Source: Polyangiaceae bacterium
Lineage (GTDB): Bacteria > Myxococcota_A > Polyangia > Polyangiales > Polyangiaceae
Direction: 5' to 3'
DNA: 64,000 bases
Assembly (NCBI GenBank): GCA_020633235.1
Contig: JACKEA010000007.1
Location: 1 to 64,000, forward strand
Under the pieces are notes generated by a model. The model was given only the letters and a program-made list of their open reading frames with translations. It had not been told where the DNA came from and searched no databases. A program made the position numbers and the translations under genes. Shown here one piece after another: positions 55,481 through 64,000 of this stretch (position 1 is its first letter; each line of letters opens with the position of its first letter).

Positions 55481-57037
55481 TCAGAAATAGAATCCAACAC
55501 GAATCCTCCACAGTTGCGCGTTCTTGGCTTTTTGGCCCGTCTGCACGTTGTCGAGCCCGGCCAAGGGGAACAGCGTGGCTTGCTCCAGCGCGAGCTCGAA
55601 GCCGTCGCGGCTCTCGTAGGCCAGCGTGGGGTCGAGCTCGACGCCGAGAGGATGCTTGCCGCCGGGGGCGCTCTCCGCGTTCACCGCCCAAGAGGCGATG
55701 GCCGCGAGCTCGAGGGTCATGCGACCAGTGGCCACGTCGAAGAGCGTGGCGCGGGCGTGGGGCCGCAGGTACGTCGCGTCGGTGACGGTGCCGATGATCT
55801 CGTGAAACAGGATGCGATCCACACGGAAGTCCGGGTGGAAACGGAAATTGTTCACCTCGTTGTCGTAGGGCGGTCGCGCTTGCGGGCCGTCCAGATCCCC
55901 GGGCTGGGGCGCGGCGCCGCCGATCTTCGGAAAGGCGCCGAAGCCGGGCGCCGAATCGCCGCTGGCGTAGCCCAAGTCGAGGCCGCCGCTCGCCACGTCC
56001 TCTCCGAAGTCGCTCACCAGCGCGCCGCCGTATTGTTTTGATGTCGCGGCGTCGCGGAACAGCACTCCCGGGATCAGCGACGGTTGGTCGACCTTGGCGG
56101 TGAGGAACGCGCCCTCGGCTTCGATGTGCACTCCCGGCGCGACGAGCTCGAGCCACACATCCACGCCCGTCGCGGTGTAGCCGCGGCTCATCACTTGCCC
56201 CGCGTCGATGGCCACCGGCTGCGCGGTGGGCACGTACGTCGCGGGCACGTCGTCCTTCTGCCAGCGGTGCGTGACGTAGGTGCCGTAGTCGAAGGTCGCC
56301 TTGCCGGCCTTCTTGCGGCGCGCGGTCGCCAGCGCGTCGTGGTACTTCATCATCGCCGCCGTGATCGTGTGCACGTTGGCGCTGGGCTCCACGTCGATGG
56401 CGCGGTGGCCGGTGCGGTCCGGCACGAAGGGCCCCGTCGCGGAAAAGTCGTACGCCACGGCCCACAGGTGGTCCGCCAAGGGCGTCACGAAGGCGACGCG
56501 ATCGGCGGCGTCCCCGCTGTCGCAATCGCGGCAGTCCCCGCTGTTCGTCAAGATGCCCAGCCCCCAGTGGCTGCCCATGCGACCGACGGCCAGCACGCCG
56601 AAGGGAGTGAGCGCTTCGCCCCACACGCGCTTGACGTGGATCGGCTCGTCGCTCGCGCGCTGCGTGCCGCTGGCGGACGGAATGCCGTCCGGGGCGGAGC
56701 CGAGACTGAGGTTGTCGAGCACGTCGATGCGCGACTTCACGGCCATCATGCCGCCGGGCGCGACGATGGCGAGATCGAGCCGCAGCCGCATGTCCGCGGC
56801 CGTGAGCGTCTGCGCCTTCGGGTCCCCGCTGCTCACGGGAAAGAACAGCTCTCCCGAGGGCGTCGCGCCGCGATCGAGATCCAAGTTGTAGTAGGCGGTG
56901 CCGCGCGTCCGAAAGCTACCGTCGAGCTTCAGCGTCTGCTCCGGGGCCGCACCCAGATCGCGGCCGTAGTCCGCGAAGGTGGTGGCGCCCGCGGGAGAGG
57001 CCGCGAGCAGCAGCGAGAGCAGGACGGCGTGCCTCAC
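55481..57037 (-). CDS. Outer-membrane beta-barrel (porin-like) protein, TIGR04551-like
   Basis: A 518-residue exported protein: signal peptide MRHAVLLSLLLAASPAGATT, a region rich in alternating hydrophobic strands and Asp/Gly turns (RLRLDLAIVAPGGMMAVKSRID, GVLAVGRMGSHWGLGILTNSG), and a C-terminal strand ending in WRIRVGFYF, with Phe last as in outer-membrane barrel proteins. I think it belongs to the TIGR04551 group of deltaproteobacterial barrels. The ATG overlaps the upstream hydrolase stop by four bases, so it is translationally coupled to it. Confidence 0.8.
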   Translation of the reverse strand: MRHAVLLSLLLAASPAGATTFADYGRDLGAAPEQTLKLDGSFRTRGTAYYNLDLDRGATPSGELFFPVSSGDPKAQTLTAADMRLRLDLAIVAPGGMMAVKSRIDVLDNLSLGSAPDGIPSASGTQRASDEPIHVKRVWGEALTPFGVLAVGRMGSHWGLGILTNSGDCRDCDSGDAADRVAFVTPLADHLWAVAYDFSATGPFVPDRTGHRAIDVEPSANVHTITAAMMKYHDALATARRKKAGKATFDYGTYVTHRWQKDDVPATYVPTAQPVAIDAGQVMSRGYTATGVDVWLELVAPGVHIEAEGAFLTAKVDQPSLIPGVLFRDAATSKQYGGALVSDFGEDVASGGLDLGYASGDSAPGFGAFPKIGGAAPQPGDLDGPQARPPYDNEVNNFRFHPDFRVDRILFHEIIGTVTDATYLRPHARATLFDVATGRMTLELAAIASWAVNAESAPGGKHPLGVELDPTLAYESRDGFELALEQATLFPLAGLDNVQTGQKAKNAQLWRIRVGFYF

Positions 57038-57948
57038 GAGTCACCCTTCAAGAACTCGGCGAGGTCCCGAGTCGACGCGCTCTGCGCCTCGATCATCGGA
57101 AAGTGGCCGCAGCGCGGGTAGACCTTGAGCTCGGCGTTGGGCAGCTGGCGCAGCAGGCGCTCGCCGATGTCCACGGGCGAGACGCGATCTTCCCGGCCCC
57201 ACAGCAGCAGCGCGGGCGCGGTCACCTCGGAGTAGCGGCTTTGCCAGTCCTCGTAGCGCTGGCCACGCACGGCGGCGAGGGCGGCGGCGGTGGTCCCCGG
57301 CCGCTCGAGGGCGCGGTCCACGTCCTCCACGAACTCTTCGGAGATGCGGCTCGGATCGTAGAAGGCGAAGGCCATCTTCTCGTCCGAGCGCTGGTCGTAG
57401 AACAGATCGAACAGCAGCTCCCCCAGGCCCTGGGCGCGCGCCCAGTGGAACGTGGTGGGCAGCTGCTCTTCGTAGACCCAGGCGTCGTACAGGGCGATGC
57501 GGCTCACCATCTGCGGCCGCTCCATGGCCAGCATGAGCGCCACGGACGAACCCCAGGAGTGCCCCACCACGGACGCGCGCCGCACGCCGCGCTGCTCCAA
57601 CAGGCCGGCCACGAGCTTGGCCTGGGCGCGCGGGGAGTAGTCCCCCGGCGGGCGATCGGTCCAGCCGAAGCCCTTGAGATCCAGCGCGATCACCCGGTGC
57701 TGCTTCTCCAGCGTGGGGCGCACCGAATTCCAGGTCTCGAGGGCCGAGGCAAAGCCGTGCAGCAGCACCACGGGGGAGCCCTTGCCGCCGCTGTCCACGT
57801 AGCGCACGCGGGTGCCGTTCACCTGCGCGTAGGTCGCGCCCTGCGGCGCCCCGGGCAGCGGACCCTGGTAGAAGGACGGCGCGCAGCCGGCCGTCGCAAG
57901 GACGACGAGAGCTGCGGCGAGCTTCATGGAGCCGAGTGAGGTGGCCAT
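57034..57948 (-). CDS. Alpha/beta-hydrolase lipoprotein
   Basis: A 304-residue lipoprotein (lipobox TAGC in MKLAAALVVLATAGC). I use the ATG at 57948, eight bases after the upstream stop; ATG at 57927 would give a tighter signal peptide. The hydrolase core has VVLLHGFASALETW (oxyanion HG), RASVVGHSWGSSVALML with nucleophile Ser in GHSWG, APALLLWGREDRVSP with the Asp, and PRCGHFPMIE with the His. Probably an esterase on the periplasmic side. It is in an operon with a lipoprotein and a porin. Confidence 0.88.
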   Translation of the reverse strand: MATSLGSMKLAAALVVLATAGCAPSFYQGPLPGAPQGATYAQVNGTRVRYVDSGGKGSPVVLLHGFASALETWNSVRPTLEKQHRVIALDLKGFGWTDRPPGDYSPRAQAKLVAGLLEQRGVRRASVVGHSWGSSVALMLAMERPQMVSRIALYDAWVYEEQLPTTFHWARAQGLGELLFDLFYDQRSDEKMAFAFYDPSRISEEFVEDVDRALERPGTTAAALAAVRGQRYEDWQSRYSEVTAPALLLWGREDRVSPVDIGERLLRQLPNAELKVYPRCGHFPMIEAQSASTRDLAEFLKGDS

Positions 57949-57955
57949 GAGCGGC

Positions 57956-58945
57956 TCACGGCGCCAGCCGCCGGATCTCCGAGGCCTGGGTGAACTCCAC
58001 GTTCGGCTCGTTGTCCTTCGACGTGATGGTGGCCACCGTGCCGAAGCACTCACTGGCGAAGGCGTAGCTCCGCACCACGGTGGTGAGCACGCCCACGGTG
58101 CGCGTGAGCTTGATGGCGATGCGCAGCACCGGGAACTCGCCGAAGGGCGTCTTCAGCAGACCGTGAGCGTCCACCAGCTGGTCGTACTGCTCGGTGTAGT
58201 TGACGGGCAGGCCCTGGGCGAGGCCGCTCACGTTGCACACGCTCTTGGTGCTCTTGTTCTCGCTGATTGGGAAATCGAGCACCGTCACCGGCGGGTTGTA
58301 GGTGAGCTCCGTATAGCCGGCACCATTGCTGGGCGACACCACGCCCCGGAGCAGCAGCGCCTTGTCGGTGATCTCGAACACGCCGAGCAGATCCGCGCTG
58401 TCGCTCAGCTGGGAAGCGTAGGTCGCGCCGGGGAACTTGCTCTCGTACCACTTGCCCGTCAGCGCCTGGAGCTCCACCAACGCCAGGTGGTCGCCGGCGA
58501 GGCTGCCGGACAGATCCCAGTTGCTGCTGCCGTCGCCCTGGGCTTGGCCCGCGGTGGCGAAGGTCGCGTTCACGGCGACCATGAACTTCGCGTTCAGCCC
58601 CGCCATCAGCGGCACCTCCGCGCGCTCGATCACGCCGTCGTGGTTGGGGCTGCACACGCCGCCCCCACCGCTGCCGCCGCTCCCCGCGGTGCCTGCCGCG
58701 CCGCCCATGCCCGCCGCCCCGGCCGCGCCCCCACTGGACGAGCCCGCGGCTCCGGCAGCTCCCGCCGCGCCCCCGCTGCCGCTGCCGCCTCCGGTGGCCG
58801 CCACGCAGTGCCCGCCCTGACATGCGCCGCTCGCGCAGTCCGCGCCCACGCTGCACTCGGCCATCGAGTCCGACGCCGAGCAGCCCCACGCCGCCAGCCC
58901 CAGAAGAATGCCCACCACTGAACCCAAAATGTTGCGCTGCACCAT
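57956..58945 (-). CDS. Lipoprotein with Gly/Ala linker, paralogue of the one at 54520
   Basis: A 329-residue lipoprotein (start at 58945 with GAGG upstream; an ATG at 58960 is also possible) with lipobox AWGC, a Cys pair motif ECSVGADCASGACQGGHC and a linker of GGAAGAAG repeats. The C-terminal 210 residues are shared with the lipoprotein at 54520 (CSPNHDGVIERAEV, LTGKWYESKFP, EPNVEFTQASEIRRL). First gene of an operon with the hydrolase and the porin. It may act with the porin at the outer membrane; inferred from order only. Confidence 0.78.
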   Translation of the reverse strand: MVQRNILGSVVGILLGLAAWGCSASDSMAECSVGADCASGACQGGHCVAATGGGSGSGGAAGAAGAAGSSSGGAAGAAGMGGAAGTAGSGGSGGGGVCSPNHDGVIERAEVPLMAGLNAKFMVAVNATFATAGQAQGDGSSNWDLSGSLAGDHLALVELQALTGKWYESKFPGATYASQLSDSADLLGVFEITDKALLLRGVVSPSNGAGYTELTYNPPVTVLDFPISENKSTKSVCNVSGLAQGLPVNYTEQYDQLVDAHGLLKTPFGEFPVLRIAIKLTRTVGVLTTVVRSYAFASECFGTVATITSKDNEPNVEFTQASEIRRLAP

Positions 58946-58996
58946 GACGCCTCGGCGCATGGATAACGCTGGCTGGATTGCTGGTCAAGGCTCATG

Positions 58997-59062
58997 TTGC
59001 AATGCCGCAAAATCCGGAGTATCAGGGGGTCCTGTCGTGGCCATTTTGCTGCGGCGCAAAAT
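58997..59062 (+). promoter_or_regulatory. Palindromic TTGC/GCAA sites before phaR
   Basis: Two sites: TTGC-N6-GCAA at 58997-59010, and ATTTTGC-N6-GCAAAAT at 59043-59062, the second ending only six bases from the phaR start and so covering the ribosome binding position. PhaR regulators are known to bind TGC-containing sites at their own gene and at phasin genes, so autorepression is likely. Confidence 0.6.
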
Positions 59063-59068
59063 TCCGCG

Positions 59069-59626
59069 ATGGTGGTCAAGAAGTACAGCAACCGGCGCCT
59101 CTACGACACGGAGGAGAGCCGCTACATCACGTTGGAAGAGCTCACGGACAAGATCCGCAAGGGCACCGACGTGCAGGTGGTGGACGCCAAGAGCGGTGAG
59201 GATCTGACCCAAGCCACCCTCACCCAGGTGATCTTGGAAACCTCCGCCGCGCGCCTCTTGCCCGTGCCCTTGCTCATGCGCCTGATCCGCATGAAGGACG
59301 ATTCCCTCGCCGAGTTCTTCGGGCAGTACGTGTCCGGCGCCCTCGACCTCTACCTGCAGGCGAAGCACGGCGCGCAGGCCGTGGCGCCCTACTTCCCCTT
59401 CGCCACCGTGCCCTTCACCGCCGGCAACGCCTTCGCGCGGCTCTTGAGCCAGGTGTCGCCCTGGGGCGCGCCGCCAGCGCCGCCACCGCGCCCGCCGGAG
59501 CCCGAGCCGGAGCCCGACTCCGATCGCGGCGAGCGCGACAGCGACGTGGCGGAGCTCCGCCGAGAGCTGGAAGAGCTGAAAAGGTCCTTGGGGCAGTCGC
59601 GCAAGGCGAAGAAGCCCCGCCGCTGA
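59069..59626 (+). CDS. phaR: PHA granule-associated transcriptional regulator PhaR
   Basis: A 185-residue protein. The N-terminal DNA-binding domain is VVKKYSNRRLYDTEESRYIT-type (about 1-60, hallmark KKYxNRRLYDT), followed by the PHB-accumulation domain (LETSAARLLPVPLLMRLIRM, FFGQYVSGALDLYLQ) and a Pro/Glu-rich, then coiled-coil tail. PhaR binds PHA granules and DNA in competition, repressing phasin genes until polymer appears. The ATG at 59069 fits the family start; a longer frame upstream would cover the operator. Confidence 0.92.
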   Translation: MVVKKYSNRRLYDTEESRYITLEELTDKIRKGTDVQVVDAKSGEDLTQATLTQVILETSAARLLPVPLLMRLIRMKDDSLAEFFGQYVSGALDLYLQAKHGAQAVAPYFPFATVPFTAGNAFARLLSQVSPWGAPPAPPPRPPEPEPEPDSDRGERDSDVAELRRELEELKRSLGQSRKAKKPRR

Positions 59627-59631
59627 GCGTC

Positions 59632-59652
59632 CGTTTCCGCGTCGGACCAACA
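59632..59652 (-). repeat. REP-like hairpin copy 17 (left of an inverted pair)
   Basis: Minus strand TTGTTGGTCCGACGCGGAAA, six bases after the phaR stop; head-to-head with copy 18, 17 bases away. Confidence 0.75.
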
Positions 59653-59669
59653 AAAGAATTCGGCTGATC

Positions 59670-59694
59670 TTGTTGGTGCGGCGCGATGCCCGTC
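59670..59694 (+). repeat. REP-like hairpin copy 18 (right of an inverted pair)
   Basis: TTGTTGGTGCGGCGCGATGC then CCGTC. It ends at the stop codon of the SpoIIAA-like gene. With copy 17 it makes a REPIN-like unit. Confidence 0.75.
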
Positions 59695-60022
59695 AGGCGA
59701 GCTCGCTGAGCCACGCCCGGGCCGACGCTGGGTCGTCGAAGGCCCGCATCTTGGTGCCGGACGCCATGGCCATGGCCAGCACCACGCCCTTCCACGACAC
59801 CTTGCGCGTCAGCACGGCGATGCCCAGCAGGCTCGGGCGCCAGCGCTTGTGGAACTCGATGAAGGCGGCGCGCGCTTCCACCTCGTAGCTCTCCATGTCG
59901 AGGCAATCGACCACCAGCGTGGCCGGCTCCCCTTTCGCCAAACGCTCGGACAGGGGGCGCAGCTCGCTCTCGAGGGCGACCAGGGTCAGGTGGCCGCGGA
60001 GGGTGATGACATGGGGACTCAC
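59693..60022 (-). CDS. SpoIIAA/STAS-like protein, second copy
   Basis: A 109-residue soluble protein starting at GTG 60022 (VSPHVITLRGHLTLVALESELRP). The pattern ATLVVDCLDMESYEVEARAAFIEFHKRW and LGIAVLTRKVSWKGVVLAMAM fits the STAS/SpoIIAA-like fold. It resembles the protein at 6655 in length and layout more than in sequence. Divergent from phaP and convergent with phaR; link to PHA is only by position. Confidence 0.6.
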   Translation of the reverse strand: MSPHVITLRGHLTLVALESELRPLSERLAKGEPATLVVDCLDMESYEVEARAAFIEFHKRWRPSLLGIAVLTRKVSWKGVVLAMAMASGTKMRAFDDPASARAWLSELA

Positions 60023-60089
60023 GCTCGCTCGTGTGGGTGGGGGGAAACTCCGAACTCTATCAACTACGCCCGCACCGGGGGGCCGATAG

Positions 60090-60122
60090 ATTTTGTTGCG
60101 CTGCAACAAAATCGTCTTGACA
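60090..60122 (+). promoter_or_regulatory. phaP promoter with perfect 23-bp palindrome
   Basis: ATTTTGTTGC-GCT-GCAACAAAAT (60090-60112), perfect 10-bp arms, five bases before a TTGACA box (60117-60122). I cannot choose a -10 with certainty. The half-sites match the phaR upstream sites (ATTTTGC/GCAAAAT), so PhaR probably represses phaP-phaC-phaB here. Confidence 0.65.
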
Positions 60123-60201
60123 GGGTTGGCTGCGAGATTTACCTCTCTCCCCGCGCTGCCACGGATTTACCAAGGCAAACGCCTATCAGGAGAGAAGAAT
60201 C

Positions 60202-60465
60202 ATGTTCATGCCCGGCTTTACGCAACCGCAGCAATTCCTCGAGGCTTGGAGCAAGATGGCCAAGGAGAACAGCGAGCGCCTCGAGAGCCTCTCGGCTCAG
60301 ATGAGCAAGATGCAGGGCGAGAGCGTCGAGCGCGCCACCCAGGCCATCGACGAGAGCGCCAAGCTCATGAAGGAGTCGCTCCGCTACGCCATCCAGCTCG
60401 GCGACGAGTGGCGCAAGATCGGTCTCGAGACCGCCAAGAAGGCCACCCAGGTCCCCGGAGCCTGA
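60202..60465 (+). CDS. phaP: Phasin
   Basis: An 87-residue all-helical protein with phasin character: PGFTQPQQFLEAWSKMAKENS, LSAQMSKMQGESVERATQAI and a C-terminal amphipathic helix. Phasins coat PHA granules. It has a strong ribosome binding site (AGGAGAGAAG), follows a PhaR-type palindrome and stands six bases before the second phaC. Short for a phasin (usual about 110-190), but this size occurs. Confidence 0.82.
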   Translation: MFMPGFTQPQQFLEAWSKMAKENSERLESLSAQMSKMQGESVERATQAIDESAKLMKESLRYAIQLGDEWRKIGLETAKKATQVPGA

Positions 60466-60471
60466 TCCCCG

Positions 60472-61446
60472 ATGCCGATCACGCCGACCCCCAAGGACAC
60501 GGTGCTGACGGACGGCACGGCCAAGCTCTATCGCTTCCGCCGCGCGAACGGCGCGGCGGCGGCGAAAGGGCTGCCGCTCTTGCTGGTCCCGTCGCTGATC
60601 AATCGCTGGTACGTGCTCGACCTGCGCTCCGGCGCCAGTGTGGCTTCCGCACTGGTGGACGCGGGGCTGGACGTGTTCTGCCTGGACTGGGGGGTGCCGA
60701 ACGACGAGGACCGCTATCTGAGCTGGGACGACGTCGTCGCGCGGCTCAGCCGCATGGTGCGGCGGGTGAAGCGGGAGACCGGCGCGAACCAGATCGGGCT
60801 GCTCGGCTATTGCATCGGCGGCACGCTGACGGCGATCCACACGGCGCTGGAGCCGGATTCCATCGCGGCGCTGGTGAACTTGGCGGGCCCCATCGATTTT
60901 TCCGAGGGCGGCTTCCTCGCCCACATGACCAACCCGCGCTGGTTCGACCCGGAGGCCATCGCGTCCGCCGGCAACATGCGCGCGGAGCAGATGCAGGCGG
61001 GCTTCGTGGCGCTCAGGCCCACCTCGCAGCTCTCCAAGTGGGTGAGCTTCTTCGACCGCCTCACGGATCCCGAGCGCCTGGAGGCGTTCCAGGCCCTGGA
61101 AGAGTGGGCCAGCGCCAACATCGCGTTCCCGGCGGAGGCGTACGTGAAGTACATCCGCGAGCTGTATCAGCAAAACGCCTTGATCTGTGGGGAGCACGCC
61201 ATTGGCGCGCGGCGGGTGGACCTGGCGAAAATCCGCTGTCCGTTGCTCACGGTGGTCACGGACCGTGACACCATCTGCCCGCCCAAGGCGGCACAGGCCC
61301 TCGGCACCCACTCGTCGTCGGAGGACCAGCAGCTGTTGGTCATTCCCGGCGGTCACGTTGGCGCCGTGGTCGGCGGCCGCGCCCCCAAGGAGCTGTACCC
61401 CAAGCTCGCCAGCTGGCTCTTGGACAAGCTCGGAAAGGACTCGTGA
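60472..61446 (+). CDS. phaC: Poly(3-hydroxyalkanoate) synthase, second copy
   Basis: A 324-residue PHA synthase, paralogue of the one at 51408: LPLLLVPSLINRWYVLDL, VFCLDWGVPNDEDRYLSW, the catalytic box LLGYCIGGTLTAIH (Cys114), Asp in VVTDRDTICP and His in VIPGGHVGAVVGG. It lies between phaP and the reductase gene. Two short synthases in one region suggest either different substrates or a heteromeric enzyme. Confidence 0.9.
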   Translation: MPITPTPKDTVLTDGTAKLYRFRRANGAAAAKGLPLLLVPSLINRWYVLDLRSGASVASALVDAGLDVFCLDWGVPNDEDRYLSWDDVVARLSRMVRRVKRETGANQIGLLGYCIGGTLTAIHTALEPDSIAALVNLAGPIDFSEGGFLAHMTNPRWFDPEAIASAGNMRAEQMQAGFVALRPTSQLSKWVSFFDRLTDPERLEAFQALEEWASANIAFPAEAYVKYIRELYQQNALICGEHAIGARRVDLAKIRCPLLTVVTDRDTICPPKAAQALGTHSSSEDQQLLVIPGGHVGAVVGGRAPKELYPKLASWLLDKLGKDS

Positions 61447-62192
61447 TGAAACTCTCGGATCTGAAGGTGATCGTGACCGGTGGCGCCCGCGGTATGGGCG
61501 CGCACTTCGCAACCCGTCTGGCGGAAGGCGGCGCCCGCGTGGCCGCCGGAGATGTGGACGAAGAGGGCCTCGCGGCGCTGCCCAGCGGCATCGCACGGCG
61601 CCGCCTCGACGTGTCCAACGAAGAAGACGTGAAGAGCTTCGTCGCCTGGGCGGCGCAGGAGCTCGGCGGCCTCAATGGCCTGGTGAACAACGCCGGCATC
61701 CTGCGCGACGGCCTGCTGGTGAAGAAGGACCGAAAGACGGGCGAGATCAAGACGCTGTCCACGGACGACTGGAACAAGGTGATCGGCGTGAACCTCACCG
61801 GCGCCACCTTGATGGTGCGCGAGCTCGTCGCCGAGATGGCCACGAAGGAGACGCGTCCCGGCGTGATCGTGAACATCTCCAGCGTTGCTCGGCACGGCAA
61901 CCGCGGCCAGTCGAACTACGTGGCAGCGAAGAGCGCTTTGGCCGCGAACACGGTGACCTGGGCGCGGGAGTTCGCGCCCTTCGGCATCCGCGTGGGCGCC
62001 ATCGCCCCCGGGATGATCGAGACGCCCATGACTCAGGGCATGAATCAGAAGGCGCGGGACGCGCTGGTGGCAGCGGTGCCCTGCGGCCGCATCGGTGAGC
62101 CGGACGACATCTGGCAAGCCGTCAAATTCGTGATCGAGTGTGACTATTTCAACGGACGCACCGTCGATGTCGACGGCGGCCTCGTGATGTGA
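61446..62192 (+). CDS. phaB: Short-chain dehydrogenase/reductase, probable acetoacetyl-CoA reductase
   Basis: A 248-residue SDR enzyme. Cofactor motif VTGGARGMG, NNAG, and catalytic Ser-Tyr-Lys in NISSVARHGNRGQSNYVAAK. Starts at the ATG in GTGATGA overlapping the phaC stop. In PHA clusters such an SDR (PhaB) makes (R)-3-hydroxybutyryl-CoA from acetoacetyl-CoA with NADPH; a FabG-type or 3-hydroxyacyl-CoA reductase cannot be excluded. No thiolase (PhaA) is in the window. Confidence 0.8.
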   Translation: MKLSDLKVIVTGGARGMGAHFATRLAEGGARVAAGDVDEEGLAALPSGIARRRLDVSNEEDVKSFVAWAAQELGGLNGLVNNAGILRDGLLVKKDRKTGEIKTLSTDDWNKVIGVNLTGATLMVRELVAEMATKETRPGVIVNISSVARHGNRGQSNYVAAKSALAANTVTWAREFAPFGIRVGAIAPGMIETPMTQGMNQKARDALVAAVPCGRIGEPDDIWQAVKFVIECDYFNGRTVDVDGGLVM

Positions 62193-62199
62193 GGGGAAC

Positions 62200-63807
<1,608 letters not shown>

Positions 63808-63907
63808 AAGTTCTGAAAAGAACTACCCACTGAAGCTGATGGGCGTCATGATGAGTGATGCCCGCGGCGAACGGGTCGCTGGGGGGGCAATCAGGGAGAA
63901 ACGTCAC

Positions 63908-64000
63908 GTGCGTTTGATTTGGGGGATCACGCTCACCGAGCTTCGGGAAGAGCTGAAGAAGAACATCCACGCGGCCAACGACAACCCTTGTCGCTACGTG
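63908..64000 (+). CDS. Start of an unidentified protein (cut by window end)
   Basis: A GTG at 63908 with GGGAG upstream opens a frame that reads VRLIWGITLTELREELKKNI and continues to the window end. In-frame ATGs at 63839 and 63848 would add up to 23 residues. Only 31 residues are visible and no family is recognisable. Confidence 0.45.
   Translation, partial: MRLIWGITLTELREELKKNIHAANDNPCRYV

Noticed and set aside
55393..55500. A longer N-terminus for the lipoprotein at 54520
   Set aside because: It would read through a REP copy and lose the signal peptide. The start at 55392 gives a proper lipoprotein signal.

Overview
The window is very GC-rich DNA from a member of the Myxococcota, most like the Polyangia (Sorangium-type) lineage. 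This rests on content, not on a database match: many lipoproteins with a lipobox followed by Gly/Ser/Ala-rich linkers, a MYXO-CTERM tail (PHP-domain protein ending near 31.8 kb), two Hanks-type Ser/Thr kinases, an AgmX/PglI-like C-terminal domain, Cys-rich repeat proteins, DUF1501-type operons and TIGR04551-like porins. I found no rRNA, tRNA, CRISPR array or prophage.

Layout. 0-2.3 kb: a lipoprotein, then a REP-associated tyrosine transposase (RAYT) in a nest of repeats. 3.2-6.6 kb: a tightly overlapping operon of asparagine synthetase, single-pass membrane protein, Na+/solute symporter and 40-residue membrane peptide. 8.2-10.9 kb: an operon of an NrtR-like degenerate-Nudix regulator, an SPFH protein and a NAD-kinase-like protein. 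11.0-15.0 kb: TonB-like protein, CHASE-domain Ser/Thr kinase, glycosidase-like lipoprotein. 15.2-20.1 kb: cytochrome c / DUF1588-like / DUF1501 operon. 20.2-24.0 kb: kinase plus Cys-rich lipoproteins. 24.0-26.5 kb: VOC protein divergent from a YCII (DGPF) protein plus ECF42-type sigma factor; a second YCII-ECF pair lies at 36.7-38.3 kb. 26.5-27.7 kb: two tandem arrays. 27.7-39.2 kb: alkylation repair genes, phosphatase-like and PHP proteins, a hybrid histidine kinase, a CHAD protein. 39.2-46.9 kb: large M4-type metalloprotease and two surface lipoproteins, one a multi-haem candidate. 47-51 kb: HEAT-like protein, small membrane proteins, ECF sigma factor divergent from a thioredoxin. 51.4-63.8 kb: a polyhydroxyalkanoate (PHA) region with two synthases, acyl-CoA synthetase, phasins, regulator PhaR, reductase and a second symporter, interrupted by an envelope operon (lipoprotein, hydrolase, porin).

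The most interesting thread is the repeats. About 19 copies of a short imperfect hairpin (core GGTCCGSCGCGGAACC preceded by WTGTY) lie between genes across the whole window, two of them as close inverted pairs, and one lies next to the RAYT gene. RAYT proteins are known to mobilise REP hairpins, so this looks like a complete RAYT/REP system. A second locus near 51.0-51.4 kb carries the sequences that flank the RAYT gene, but no RAYT gene, as if it were an empty or internally deleted form of a larger element. Both loci also carry a 35-bp minisatellite that seems to have grown from the last codons of a secreted-protein gene.

Regulatory signals that tie genes together: three TGTCGA-N17/18-CGAC promoters at the VOC and YCII-ECF genes; TTGC/GCAA palindromes at phaR and phaP; an AT-rich repeat over the promoter and start codon of the Nudix regulator; and a 34-bp palindrome between the sigma factor and the thioredoxin.
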